Positions 7,191-15,187 of a stretch of 41,408 nucleotides of DNA are shown one piece after another. Both the position numbers and the translations under genes were made by a program. The stretch covers positions 1 to 41,408 of the IMG/VR virus record IMGVR_UViG_3300023184_003180, one strand, 5' to 3'. Source of the DNA: a virus. Positions within the stretch are counted from its first letter, which is position 1. Every line of letters begins with the position of its first letter. The notes under the pieces are model-generated. The model did not search any database, was not told where the DNA came from, and was given only the letters and a program-made list of their open reading frames with translations.

Positions 7191-7637
7191 ATGTGGATGT
7201 TGAGCTTTGTTCCCGATGCATGGTTAAATCTAGCTGTTCTAGGCGTACTAGGTTTGGGTGTTGCAATTTATGTACTCAGTTACTTTACTGTGCTTGTTCC
7301 GCCACTAATGCCTGCTCGGGAATTTATTAGAATATTAGGTACACTGGTTATTGTTGCTGGTGTATTTTTTTACGGCAGTTATGACACTGAAATGAGCTGG
7401 CGTGATCGAGTCGCAGAAGCAGAGGCCAAGGTAGCCAAGGCCGAAGCTGCAAGTCAAGAAGCAAATACTAAGTTAAGTAAAAAAAGTGCAGAGCGTGTGC
7501 AAGTTATCAAAGAGCGCGGCACTATTGTACGTCAATACATTGACCGTGAAGTTGTTCGGTATGATGAAACATGTAAAATTCCCGACGCGGTAGTTCGAGC
7601 GCACAATGCCGCGGCCCGTAACGAGGAAATCAAATGA
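7191..7637 (+). CDS. Rz-like inner-membrane spanin candidate
   Basis: The 148-residue protein has two N-terminal membrane segments (about residues 10-35 and 45-62) followed by a long charged coiled-coil (REAEAKVAKAEA-type repeats, residues ~70-110) and a periplasmic C-terminal tail. Canonical i-spanins have one TM and a coiled coil, so this is a two-TM variant. It lies directly after the endolysin and overlaps the following lipoprotein gene by 4 bases, the typical Rz/Rz1 neighbourhood. A role in outer membrane disruption is inferred from topology and context. Confidence 0.65.
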   Translation: MWMLSFVPDAWLNLAVLGVLGLGVAIYVLSYFTVLVPPLMPAREFIRILGTLVIVAGVFFYGSYDTEMSWRDRVAEAEAKVAKAEAASQEANTKLSKKSAERVQVIKERGTIVRQYIDREVVRYDETCKIPDAVVRAHNAAARNEEIK

Positions 7638-7903
7638 GATATCTGTTAATTATAATGGCACTGGTGTTGTCGGCCTGCGGCACCACTGTACCAGTTGTTG
7701 CTAAATTCCCCGACGAACCGGGCAAAGCCGCCGTGGAGAAGTGTCCACAGCTGACGACAGTAGAGAACGGGGTAAAACTCAGTGAACTTACTAAGACGAT
7801 TACAATCAATTACAACACGTATTACGAATGTGCTGTTAAAGTTGACACTTGGATTGAATGGTATCAAATACAAAAGAAAATACACGAGGACATTAAGAAA
7901 TGA
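7634..7903 (+). CDS. small lipoprotein, o-spanin (Rz1-like) candidate
   Basis: This 89-residue protein has a short hydrophobic signal and lipobox LSAC with Cys15 as the lipid-attachment residue, followed by a short mature part. It overlaps the i-spanin-like gene upstream (ATGA) and the next lipoprotein downstream. Position and type fit an outer-membrane spanin, although it is less proline-rich than classical Rz1. Either this or the next gene could be the true spanin partner. Confidence 0.6.
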   Translation: MRYLLIIMALVLSACGTTVPVVAKFPDEPGKAAVEKCPQLTTVENGVKLSELTKTITINYNTYYECAVKVDTWIEWYQIQKKIHEDIKK

Positions 7904-8259
7904 AACAACTCTTAGTTGTCACTGCTATATTGCTATCGGGATGTAGCACCATACAAGATATCAAACAGTATTGGCCACGTGACCACGACCCAGTGCTATT
8001 TAACCATCTTGTAACCACAGACATAGCCGTTAATCACATTGACTGTGACAAACCAGATTGGACCACAGCGCACCGTAATGCAGAAATCCTAGCACAGTAT
8101 GCAGAATGGCGCCGAGATCCACAAACCGCTAACATGAAGGGCCTTGCGGCACATACCGAGCGTATGGCACGAGGTGGCAGTCGAACATTTTGTGAACTAG
8201 GCAAGAAGACTGCCGCACAAAGAATAGAAGCGGCACGATCCGCATGGCAAGGAAGATAA
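7900..8259 (+). CDS. second small lipoprotein of the lysis region
   Basis: The 119-residue protein has signal and lipobox LSGC (Cys15) followed by STIQDIKQYWPRDHDPV. The mature part contains VTTDIAVNHIDCDKPDW and AEILAQYAEWRRDP, with two further Cys residues that could form a disulfide in the periplasm. I recognise similar lipoproteins downstream of endolysin genes in marine phages but know no function. It overlaps its upstream neighbour by 4 bases, so is probably co-translated with the spanin-like pair. Confidence 0.65.
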   Translation: MKQLLVVTAILLSGCSTIQDIKQYWPRDHDPVLFNHLVTTDIAVNHIDCDKPDWTTAHRNAEILAQYAEWRRDPQTANMKGLAAHTERMARGGSRTFCELGKKTAAQRIEAARSAWQGR

Positions 8260-8260
8260 T

Positions 8261-8449
8261 ATGCACCCACTAGAACAAGAAATACAAGCAATCGTAGAAC
8301 AATGTCAACTAGGCAACATCAGCACCGACGAGCGTGATTACTTACTGACCGAAATTAGAGATGTCAAGGCCGGCATAAGTTGTGCCGAGAATGAACAACT
8401 GTTCAGATATGTTGTACAGGCCTGCAACATAGGCATGCAATTGGTGTAA
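8261..8449 (+). CDS. small helical hypothetical protein
   Basis: This 62-residue protein starts 1 base after the lipoprotein stop codon. It is mostly helical and acidic with three cysteines (in QCQLGN, ISCAEN and VQACN), no signal peptide and no membrane segment. Function unknown; the position suggests it belongs to the lysis transcription unit. Confidence 0.6.
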   Translation: MHPLEQEIQAIVEQCQLGNISTDERDYLLTEIRDVKAGISCAENEQLFRYVVQACNIGMQLV

Positions 8450-8452
8450 TAC

Positions 8453-8460
8453 TATAAATA
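8453..8460 (+). promoter_or_regulatory. T4-type late promoter
   Basis: TATAAATA is identical to the T4 late consensus. Predicted transcription start near 8466 gives a 21-base leader containing AAGGAG before the holin-like ATG at 8487. Confidence 0.7.
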
Positions 8461-8486
8461 CTAAAAAGAATTTCAAGGAGCAGGCA

Positions 8487-9059
8487 ATGTCAGAAGAAGT
8501 TAAAAGCGCAAGCGAAACAAAAAAAGAAGATTGGATGAACTCTAAGTGGCGTCCAATGATGGGCTGGATGTACATGCTGGTCTGCACCATGGACTTTGTT
8601 GGTTTCCCTGTGCTATGGAGCCTGTTACAAGCCATGAGCAAGGGTGCAGTTAATGTACAATGGCAACCCTTAACACTACAAGGTGCAGGACTATTCCATA
8701 TTGCAATGGGTGCTGTTATTGGTATTAGTGCTTACGGTCGTACACAAGAAAAACTAGGTGGAGCCAACAACGGCGGACTTAATCTAGGAGCAGGCACAAC
8801 ATACACACCACCGGCCCCAATGGCTGGTTCAGGATTTGGAGGAACAACAAATGCAACAACCAACACACCAAGCGGGGCTCCAGCATTTGGCGCGGCCGCG
8901 GCAGGAAACCTTGGCATTCCCGGGGGCGGTTTTGGTTCACCAGCACCAGCATCAACAGGCTTTGGCGGAGGCGGGGTTGGAGGCGTACCTTCAGCAGAGA
9001 TATCAACAACAGCATCAGGAAAGAAAATAGTTCCTGGGTTTGATCAACCATTAATATAA
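8487..9059 (+). CDS. 3-TM-type phage holin-like protein with Gly-rich tail
   Basis: The 190-residue protein has a hydrophilic N-terminus, then WMNSKWRPMMGWMYMLVC and two or three hydrophobic segments (about residues 28-45, 48-58 and 68-85), resembling the 3-TM holin family of gene transfer agents and phages. Residues ~100-180 are a low-complexity Gly/Ala/Pro/Thr tail that is unusual for a holin. It follows the endolysin/spanin genes under its own late promoter, consistent with a holin. The tail could alternatively mean a structural role. Confidence 0.65.
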   Translation: MSEEVKSASETKKEDWMNSKWRPMMGWMYMLVCTMDFVGFPVLWSLLQAMSKGAVNVQWQPLTLQGAGLFHIAMGAVIGISAYGRTQEKLGGANNGGLNLGAGTTYTPPAPMAGSGFGGTTNATTNTPSGAPAFGAAAAGNLGIPGGGFGSPAPASTGFGGGGVGGVPSAEISTTASGKKIVPGFDQPLI

Positions 9060-9068
9060 GGATACACA

Positions 9069-9212
9069 ATGTTTGAAACATTATTTTGGATTTTCGTAGG
9101 TGCATTTGTTGGATGGAATTTTCCACAACCCGACTTTGCAAAAAATATTCAGTCAAAGTACTTGCAAAAGTACATTGACAAGTTAAAAATGATATTATTT
9201 TTCTGGAAGTAA
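9069..9212 (+). CDS. small single-TM membrane protein
   Basis: A 47-codon ORF preceded by AAGG. It encodes one N-terminal membrane segment (TLFWIFVGAFVGWNF) followed by a basic, amphipathic C-terminal part ending in ILFFWK. It sits 9 bases after the holin-like gene and 2 bases before the next membrane protein, a spacing that argues it is real. A helper in lysis (antiholin or pinholin-like) is possible but unproven. Confidence 0.6.
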   Translation: MFETLFWIFVGAFVGWNFPQPDFAKNIQSKYLQKYIDKLKMILFFWK

Positions 9213-9214
9213 TT

Positions 9215-9427
9215 ATGAACGCATTAAGAAGTATGTTAAGTGATGACACTGGTGCAGTAAGTAGCAAGCGTACTATCACATTTTTATCATTTTGTTTATG
9301 TGCCGCAGGGTTCATCACAAACACCTGGTTTGAAACTAAAATAGACGCAGGCTTGTTCAACAGTCTTATGTACATTGTTATTGGTGGACTGGGATTTACT
9401 GCAAGCGAAAAGTTTGCAGCCAAATAA
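9215..9427 (+). CDS. small two-TM membrane protein
   Basis: The 70-residue protein has a short polar N-terminus (SDDTGAVSSKRT) and two hydrophobic helices (about residues 20-38 and 45-62) with a basic end (SEKFAAK). This topology, length and location after the endolysin and holin-like gene fit a small class II holin. Whether this or the 8487-9059 protein is the main holin cannot be decided from sequence. Confidence 0.6.
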   Translation: MNALRSMLSDDTGAVSSKRTITFLSFCLCAAGFITNTWFETKIDAGLFNSLMYIVIGGLGFTASEKFAAK

Positions 9428-9436
9428 GGAACTATT

Positions 9437-9667
9437 ATGAAAAAGTTATTAGCAATATCAGCAATGATAGCAGAAGTAGTATTTGCAACGTGTGTAGCAC
9501 TTGGATCACAATATGTCTACGCCAGTGGCGAAGAAAAGAAAGTCTGTGAAGACAAAAAAGACAAAGCCGGTAAAGTTGTAAACGGCAAAGACGGCAAGCC
9601 TGTACAAGTTTGTAAGACCATTAAAGTTCACAAAAAGGTTGAAGGCGAAAAAGTTCCAACCAAATAA
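9437..9667 (+). CDS. small exported Lys-rich protein
   Basis: This 76-residue protein has an N-terminal signal or anchor (MKKLLAISAMIAEVVFATCV, with a possible cleavage at YASG near residue 30) followed by a very Lys-rich mature part with two cysteines (KKVCEDKK and VQVCKTIK) that could pair in the periplasm. No family is recognised. It is the last gene before the terminator at 9684-9710. Confidence 0.6.
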   Translation: MKKLLAISAMIAEVVFATCVALGSQYVYASGEEKKVCEDKKDKAGKVVNGKDGKPVQVCKTIKVHKKVEGEKVPTK

Positions 9668-9683
9668 TTGGTAACTTTCCAAT

Positions 9684-9710
9684 AACCGGACTGGTTGACT
9701 CCGTCCGGTT
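9684..9710 (+). terminator. rho-independent terminator-like hairpin
   Basis: AACCGGAC (9684-9691) pairs perfectly with GTCCGGTT (9703-9710), loop 11 bases, followed by TTCC. The U-tract is short, so efficiency may be modest. It closes the lysis transcription unit. Confidence 0.6.
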
Positions 9711-9723
9711 TTCCATTTATAAT
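9695..9723 (+). promoter_or_regulatory. sigma70-type early promoter for dnaJ-clpA
   Basis: TTGACT (9695-9700) and TATAAT (9718-9723) with a 17-base spacer, 6 bases before the dnaJ ATG at 9729. The -35 box lies in the loop of the terminator hairpin, and the extended -10 region resembles that at 285 (both read TATAATATAGTA). Confidence 0.75.
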
Positions 9724-9728
9724 ATAGT

Positions 9729-10580
9729 ATGACCCATTACGCCACATTAGGTATCAACGAAACTGCTGATGCAAATGAAATCAAACGGGCTTATAGAAAG
9801 TTAGCAAGCCAGCACCATCCAGACAAAGGCGGAGATACTGCTCGGTTTCAAGAGATCGAAGCCGCATATCGTATACTAAGTGATCCTGCACAACGTGAGC
9901 AGTATGACCATCAAAGACGTAACCCTGGGGGCGGATTTCGTTTTACTGTAAATGGACAAGATATGCAGGGCATGCCTGGTGGTATGGATGATATCCTACG
10001 TAACTTTGGCTTTGGCTTTCCCGGAGGCGACCCATTTGCTCATGCTCGCCAACCCCGTCGTAACAAAGACCTGCGATTAGATATTCCTGTTACATTGGCC
10101 AGCACACTAGAAGACCAAAAGAAAACAATCAGTGTACAAACTACAAACGGACAACGAGAAAATGTAGAAATTACTATTCCAAGGGGCGCACAAAGTGGTA
10201 CGCAAATTAAATACCCGGGACTTGGTGATAACTTTTTTGCCACATTGCCACGTGGTGATTTATATGTACTGATACATTTGCAACCACACGCTCCATTTGA
10301 AGTACGTGACTTAAATGTTGTAACCACTGTACACATCGATTGTTTACGGGCTGTAACTGGCGGCGAGGTCACAGTAGAAGGTATTGATGGCAGTAATTTT
10401 GTACTAAATTTAACTCCGGGTACTCAACCAAATACAACATTGCGTATACGTGATCACGGAGTTTGGCAAATACACGGCTCGACAAGAGGCGACTTACATG
10501 TTAAAATAGCCATAACAGTTCCGCGTAACTTAACTGAAACGCAGTTGCAAACGATTCGAGAAATACAATCAACTCTATAA
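9729..10580 (+). CDS. dnaJ: DnaJ-like co-chaperone (class B, CbpA type)
   Basis: This 283-residue J-domain protein should stimulate host DnaK ATPase and deliver substrates. The J domain covers residues 1-65 with HPD at 30-32; a Gly/Phe-rich linker (about 70-110) follows, then the two beta-sandwich client-binding domains (LDIPVTLASTLEDQKKTI and LRAVTGGEVTVEGIDG). The CxxCxGxG zinc domain is absent, so it is class B like CbpA. It has its own early promoter and is followed after 18 bases by a ClpA-type unfoldase, so the two may act together in protein remodelling. The predicted transcript start is close to the ATG, leaving a very short leader. Confidence 0.92.
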   Translation: MTHYATLGINETADANEIKRAYRKLASQHHPDKGGDTARFQEIEAAYRILSDPAQREQYDHQRRNPGGGFRFTVNGQDMQGMPGGMDDILRNFGFGFPGGDPFAHARQPRRNKDLRLDIPVTLASTLEDQKKTISVQTTNGQRENVEITIPRGAQSGTQIKYPGLGDNFFATLPRGDLYVLIHLQPHAPFEVRDLNVVTTVHIDCLRAVTGGEVTVEGIDGSNFVLNLTPGTQPNTTLRIRDHGVWQIHGSTRGDLHVKIAITVPRNLTETQLQTIREIQSTL

Positions 10581-10583
10581 ATA
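10576..10583 (+). promoter_or_regulatory. T4-type late promoter motif before clpA
   Basis: TATAAATA overlaps the dnaJ stop. The predicted start near 10589 falls at the GAGG ribosome site, which would give a leader of about 10 bases. Match is perfect but the short leader leaves doubt. Confidence 0.45.
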
Positions 10584-10598
10584 TTTGTGAGGCATTAA

Positions 10599-12890
10599 TT
10601 GGAAAACGGAATGATTCACCCAAACCCCGAAATTGAAGTTGTTATTAACAGTGCAACTGAAAAAGCACGATACCACAATCACGAATATGTTACCCTAGAA
10701 CACATACTATACGGACTTGTTACATACGAGCCATTTGGTAAGTTGTTAACCAACTATGGTGCTGATGTAGATGGATTGACCAAAGACACAGATGATTATC
10801 TAAGTAGCCAAACTTACTTGGTCAGTAACGAACCCGATTGCAGTCCAAAGAAAACACATACTCTGGAACGAACTCTTAATCGTGCATTAACGCAGGTGCT
10901 GTTTAGTGCTCGGCATCAATTGCAAATTGTTGATTTGTTTATCAGCATTACACAAGAACACAATAGTCATGCGGCATACTTTATATTAAAATATGGAATC
11001 GACAATCGCGATGACTTTATAAAGTTTTATAACGACAATTACCATACCCCAAGGAATCGCAAGCACGCCAATGCAATACGTGCCACAGAGATTCTTAAGG
11101 AACATTGTGAAGATTTAAACGCACAGGCAGTGGAAGGTAAAATTGATCCGGTCATTGGCCGTGATTACGAAATTGATGAGATTGCACAAGTGCTGGCTAA
11201 ACGCAATAAAAGCAACATCTTAATGGTTGGAGATCCAGGGGTGGGCAAAACTGCCATTGCCGAGGGCCTGGCATTAAAGATTATTAACCAACAAGTGCCG
11301 GCATACTTATCGGACTATACAGTTTACAATTTGGATATTGGGTCAATGCTAGCGGGCAGTAAGTATCGCGGGGAGTTTGAAGAAAAACTCAAAGACACAA
11401 TTAAAGCACTAATTGCCAAAGGCAAGTGTATCTTGTTTATCGACGAAGCACATCAAATGCAAGGTGCCGGATCCGGAAGCAGTGGCAATAGTGTAGACTT
11501 CGCTAACATGATCAAACCAGCACTGGGCAAAGGACAATTGAAAGTTATTGCAAGTACCACCTGGGAAGAATATAGTAAGAGTTTTGAAAAGGATCGCGCA
11601 CTGATGCGTCGCTTCTATAGACTCACAATTGACGAGCCCACTCCCGCAGTGGCCAAGGATATTCTTAAAGGCTTACGTGGACACTTTGAAACATTCCATG
11701 GTGGCATCATTGACGATACGGCAATCGAAGCCGCGGTAGATCTAAGTGTACGTTATCAAACAGACAAGCGTCTCCCAGACAAGGCAATTGACCTTATTGA
11801 TACTGCCTGTGCAAGATTAAAGATCAAAGAAACAGATTGGACTTGTTCTCGTGGACACATCATTGATGCTATTGCCAAATTTACAAAGATCCCTGCAGAA
11901 CAAATTGGTTCAGAAACTGTTAAGAATTTAGAACACTTGGAAGAAAATGTCAAGAGCCGTTTGTATGGACAAGATACAGTAGTTGACACACTACTAGAAA
12001 AGATCTATGTGAGTCGTGCAGGACTCAAAAGCATCAACAAGCCAGTGGGCAGTTTCTTGTTCCTTGGCCCAACAGGCACAGGCAAGACCGAACTTGCTAA
12101 ACTATTGGCCGAAAATCTCGGGATGAAACTTATAAGATACGATATGAGTGAATACCAAGAGAAACACACAGTTGCCAAACTCATTGGCGCACCCCCGGGA
12201 TATGTAGGCTATGATGATGGAAACATCGGAGGCGGATTGCTAATCAGTGACTTAGAGAAGAGTCCCAATAGTATTGTGTTATTTGATGAGATTGAAAAAG
12301 CACACCCTGATGTCAGTAACATATTATTGAGCCTAATGGACGAAGGTGTTGTTACAAGTAGCAATGGCAAGAAAGCAGATGCACGTAACTGTATTGTTAT
12401 CTTAACCAGTAACTTGGGTGCTGCTGACAATGAGCGTAAAAGCATTGGATTTGGTGATGTTGATCGTACAGACGAAGACGACAAGGCAGTTAAAGACTTC
12501 TTTAAGCCTGAATTTCGTAATCGTTTAGATGCAGTATGCAAATTTAACCGGTTAGATCAGTTGAGCATGAAGAAAATTGTTGCCAAGTTTGTTAACGAGA
12601 TCAACGAGTTACTCGGCGACAAAGCGGTACGTATTCGTTTAACCGAAGCGGCCGCAGAATACTTGGCAGAAATTGGATATGACCCTAAAATGGGCGCACG
12701 ACCCTTGGCACGTAAGATTAACGATTTGATCAAAGTACCGTTGAGTCGAAAGATCTTGTTTGAGAATATTCCTCGATCAAGTATCGTGATTGTTGACTGT
12801 GTAGACAAAGAGTTTACATTCACTGTACACACAAATAGTGTTCAACCTGTAGTGGATCAAGATGGATACATCGTTCTGGAAAAGTCTTAA
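10599..12890 (+). CDS. clpA: ClpA-type AAA+ unfoldase
   Basis: A 763-residue two-ring Clp ATPase close to the length of E. coli ClpA (758). An N-domain (residues ~5-150) aligns with ClpA from its first residues. NBD1 has Walker A GDPGVGKT (211-218) and FIDEAH (280-285); NBD2 has GPTGTGKT (490-497) and LFDEIEKAHPD (561-571). The ERKSIGF segment places IGF at 616-618, the loop by which ClpA docks on ClpP, so it could feed host ClpP. The TTG start at 10599 has GAGG six bases upstream; the ATG at 10611 is a weaker alternative. Whole ClpA genes are unusual in phages. Confidence 0.93.
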   Translation: MENGMIHPNPEIEVVINSATEKARYHNHEYVTLEHILYGLVTYEPFGKLLTNYGADVDGLTKDTDDYLSSQTYLVSNEPDCSPKKTHTLERTLNRALTQVLFSARHQLQIVDLFISITQEHNSHAAYFILKYGIDNRDDFIKFYNDNYHTPRNRKHANAIRATEILKEHCEDLNAQAVEGKIDPVIGRDYEIDEIAQVLAKRNKSNILMVGDPGVGKTAIAEGLALKIINQQVPAYLSDYTVYNLDIGSMLAGSKYRGEFEEKLKDTIKALIAKGKCILFIDEAHQMQGAGSGSSGNSVDFANMIKPALGKGQLKVIASTTWEEYSKSFEKDRALMRRFYRLTIDEPTPAVAKDILKGLRGHFETFHGGIIDDTAIEAAVDLSVRYQTDKRLPDKAIDLIDTACARLKIKETDWTCSRGHIIDAIAKFTKIPAEQIGSETVKNLEHLEENVKSRLYGQDTVVDTLLEKIYVSRAGLKSINKPVGSFLFLGPTGTGKTELAKLLAENLGMKLIRYDMSEYQEKHTVAKLIGAPPGYVGYDDGNIGGGLLISDLEKSPNSIVLFDEIEKAHPDVSNILLSLMDEGVVTSSNGKKADARNCIVILTSNLGAADNERKSIGFGDVDRTDEDDKAVKDFFKPEFRNRLDAVCKFNRLDQLSMKKIVAKFVNEINELLGDKAVRIRLTEAAAEYLAEIGYDPKMGARPLARKINDLIKVPLSRKILFENIPRSSIVIVDCVDKEFTFTVHTNSVQPVVDQDGYIVLEKS

Positions 12891-13587
12891 ACCCAACTTG
12901 AAACCCGATCTCGAGTTCAAGCAAACAAAGAAACAGTTCTTTGGGCGTTACCTTTGGCGTTTAGAAATACACGCCGAATGCAGTGACTTGGTTAATCCCA
13001 GTTTCAAAGACATGATGGCTGAGGTTGCCAAACGCAGAATACGTGCTCAAGCAAGGAACTATGGTGGTAGTTGGCGGTATAGCAATATTGAACGTTACGA
13101 TAAAGTTGACTATGTGTTATTGCAGACAATTCGTAATATACGAGACACTTATAAAGACACCATCAAAGTACGTTGTGAAGATCCGTGGGTACAGTTCTAT
13201 GCCGAAACCGAGGACGAACTCAAAGTTATTGCACAGAGTTTGAGCAAAGAAGAATGTATATTGGCCATAACTGGACCCACTCCAGGCACAGAAGCCCTGC
13301 TAACCGGTGATAAAATTATTGGTAGTCGGAAGATCGTTCATCGTTACAAAATCACATTACGAGACGGTAACTACAATCTAACATCTAAAACTCAAATATT
13401 AAATTTGCTAGAGGCACAAGGTGATGCGGTTAAAATACCCGAAAGTCTACGTCACGGATTGACCCGTGCATATACAGGCATGTGGAACACATTCTTCTAT
13501 GCCAACGAAGAAAGCGTAACCACAATGTTGAATATTATACATCCAGGCATTGTAGGAAAAATTCACGAGGTTGTGCACCTAGACTAA
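12862..13587 (+). CDS. conserved hypothetical protein
   Basis: The 241-residue soluble basic protein overlaps the end of clpA by 29 bases; there is no nearby alternative start, the next in-frame Met being about 50 residues in. It contains a RRIRAQARNYGGSWRYSNIE block and a later DKIIGSRKIVHRYKITLRDG strand region. It might belong with the chaperone genes by position, but no domain is recognised and no function is proposed. Confidence 0.65.
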   Translation: MDTSFWKSLKPNLKPDLEFKQTKKQFFGRYLWRLEIHAECSDLVNPSFKDMMAEVAKRRIRAQARNYGGSWRYSNIERYDKVDYVLLQTIRNIRDTYKDTIKVRCEDPWVQFYAETEDELKVIAQSLSKEECILAITGPTPGTEALLTGDKIIGSRKIVHRYKITLRDGNYNLTSKTQILNLLEAQGDAVKIPESLRHGLTRAYTGMWNTFFYANEESVTTMLNIIHPGIVGKIHEVVHLD

Positions 13588-13590
13588 ATA
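13583..13590 (+). promoter_or_regulatory. late promoter motif
   Basis: ACTAAATA overlapping the stop of the preceding gene; predicted start near 13596 gives a 19-base leader with AAGGAG (13603-13608) before the GTG at 13615. Confidence 0.55.
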
Positions 13591-13614
13591 TTAGTATATT
13601 TCAAGGAGCCGAAC

Positions 13615-13779
13615 GTGGCAAAGATTCAAGAAGAAGCAATCGTAATTACAGTTAGTCGACTGGTCAAAAACGATGAGCAAACGACAGATATTGTAGACAC
13701 AGATACACTTGTAGCACTAGCATCAGTAGCCGAAGAACTATTGGGCAAGGGCGTGGTTGTCGAAGTCAACAAAGCATAA
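13615..13779 (+). CDS. small hypothetical protein, GTG start
   Basis: A 54-codon ORF beginning with GTG, placed 7 bases after a strong AAGGAG and behind a late promoter motif. The product is acidic and alternates hydrophobic and charged residues (EEAIVITVSRLVKND, then LVALASVAEELLGKG). I recognise it as a typical small conserved phage protein type but know no function. Confidence 0.7.
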   Translation: MAKIQEEAIVITVSRLVKNDEQTTDIVDTDTLVALASVAEELLGKGVVVEVNKA

Positions 13780-13800
13780 ATTAACCTAAGAAAGTAATCA

Positions 13801-14706
13801 ATGAGTAAAAAACAAAGCGACGCCGTTGCACTAATCAAGGCCGCGGCCGCAAAACAGGCCGCTCAGGCAAAAAATCCACAAGCAGCTCCACAAGGGATGG
13901 GTGTGCCGTTTGACTTTAGTAAAGTACACTTGCACATTGGTATCCCTTGTTATGGAGGTATGGTCAGTGAACCTACTATGACCAGTTTGTTACGATTTAT
14001 CTTATTGGCACAACAAGCCGGCCTACAATGGAGCCTAGATACAATGGTCAACGAGAGTTTGGTTACTCGTGCTCGTAACAACTTGATGGCCAAGATGATG
14101 ACCAATGCTGCGGCCACACACTTTATGTTCATTGATGCAGACATTCGCTTCCAACCAGAATCAATACTGCAAATGATTGCTTGTGACAAAGAAGTCATTG
14201 GCGGCTTGTATCCCAAGAAGGCCCTACCGGTTAACTATGTGATTAACCTAAAGCCCGAGACCAAGATCCAAGGCGACATCTTTACAGTAGACACAACCGG
14301 AACAGGTTTCTTGTTGTTCAAGCGTAGTGTATACGAGAAGATGATTGCACAATTCCCGGAATGCAAGTACGTTGACGATGTGGGCCTGGGCAAACAATAC
14401 GAGCCAATGATGTATAGTATCTTTGATTGTAAAATTGATGCACGTGGTCACTATTTGAGCGAGGACTGGTTGTTCTGTAGACGTTGGCAGGACATGGGTG
14501 GCGAGATTTGGGTACACAGCAAGGTGTTGTTAAATCACATTGGACATTATGAATTCCAAGGTGACTTGAGTAAGATTGACGTTATTGACAAAGCCAAGAA
14601 TCAATTCCACGGTGAACAAGCAGGTTTGCCTTCTGGAGTCCCGGCTGCATTACGTGATGCAGTTGGCATGGCCAAAGCCGGACAACCAGTTGCTGCAGCA
14701 ACCTAA
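13801..14706 (+). CDS. glycosyltransferase-like protein (GT-A fold)
   Basis: The 301-residue protein has an Ala/Gln-rich N-terminal tail (residues 1-35) and a GT-A-like domain: HIGIPCYGGM, an FIDADIRF motif with the DxD-type D112-A-D114 that would bind a metal and nucleotide sugar, YPKK and SEDWLFCRRWQDMGGEIW near the C-terminus, typical of the acceptor region of GT2-like enzymes. Proteins of this kind are common in marine T4-like phages and may glycosylate virion proteins, DNA or host glycans; the acceptor is unknown. Confidence 0.75.
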   Translation: MSKKQSDAVALIKAAAAKQAAQAKNPQAAPQGMGVPFDFSKVHLHIGIPCYGGMVSEPTMTSLLRFILLAQQAGLQWSLDTMVNESLVTRARNNLMAKMMTNAAATHFMFIDADIRFQPESILQMIACDKEVIGGLYPKKALPVNYVINLKPETKIQGDIFTVDTTGTGFLLFKRSVYEKMIAQFPECKYVDDVGLGKQYEPMMYSIFDCKIDARGHYLSEDWLFCRRWQDMGGEIWVHSKVLLNHIGHYEFQGDLSKIDVIDKAKNQFHGEQAGLPSGVPAALRDAVGMAKAGQPVAAAT

Positions 14707-14712
14707 TCAAAA

Positions 14713-15159
14713 ATGAACGACTTAGAACGAGTACACGTTAAACTAGGCGTCAGTGGCACATACTGGGACAAACGGCCCCAGTATCGTGTTGAATATAACG
14801 ATACAGTTGTATGTTCGGGTGAGATCACTGCCGAATCGGATGTGGTTGAATATGTAGAATTTGATTGCGAATACTCAACCGATGAGATTGCACTACGGGT
14901 GTATCTAACAAATAAAACCGATAGTGACACGGTGGAGAACGCGGACAAAACTGCTATTGTCCAAGACATGTTATTGAATATTGTCAGTTGTGAAATTGAC
15001 GAAATTGATCTTGGTAACTTGATCTATGACCGGACCGAATTTGTTCCAGACAATGCCAATAACCCTACACTAAAGATCTGTGTAAACTTGGGGTGGAATG
15101 GGGCCTGGTGTCTACGCTGGACCAACCCTTTCTACATTTGGCTCCTAGAAAACATTTAA
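14713..15159 (+). CDS. beta-rich hypothetical protein (possible CBM-like module)
   Basis: This 148-residue acidic protein is predicted all-beta. The first ~85 residues resemble in pattern the protein at 15787-16056 (VHVKLGVSGTYW..RPQYRVEYNDTVVCSGEI against an equivalent GNPAYRLYVDGDLLTERTW). Such compact beta-sandwiches in phages often bind carbohydrate or calcium, but I cannot show this here. It may decorate the virion. Confidence 0.5.
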   Translation: MNDLERVHVKLGVSGTYWDKRPQYRVEYNDTVVCSGEITAESDVVEYVEFDCEYSTDEIALRVYLTNKTDSDTVENADKTAIVQDMLLNIVSCEIDEIDLGNLIYDRTEFVPDNANNPTLKICVNLGWNGAWCLRWTNPFYIWLLENI

Positions 15160-15167
15160 ACTAAATA
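15160..15167 (+). promoter_or_regulatory. late promoter motif
   Basis: ACTAAATA, predicted start near 15173, giving a leader of about 15 bases before the ATG at 15188. An ATG at 15172 in another frame stops after 12 codons and is not regarded as a gene. Confidence 0.55.
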
Positions 15168-15187
15168 CGCTATGGACGGAAATACTC

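Noticed and set aside
8779-9423. A 214-codon open frame on the - strand
   Set aside because: It runs antisense across three well-supported + strand genes and has an implausible composition.
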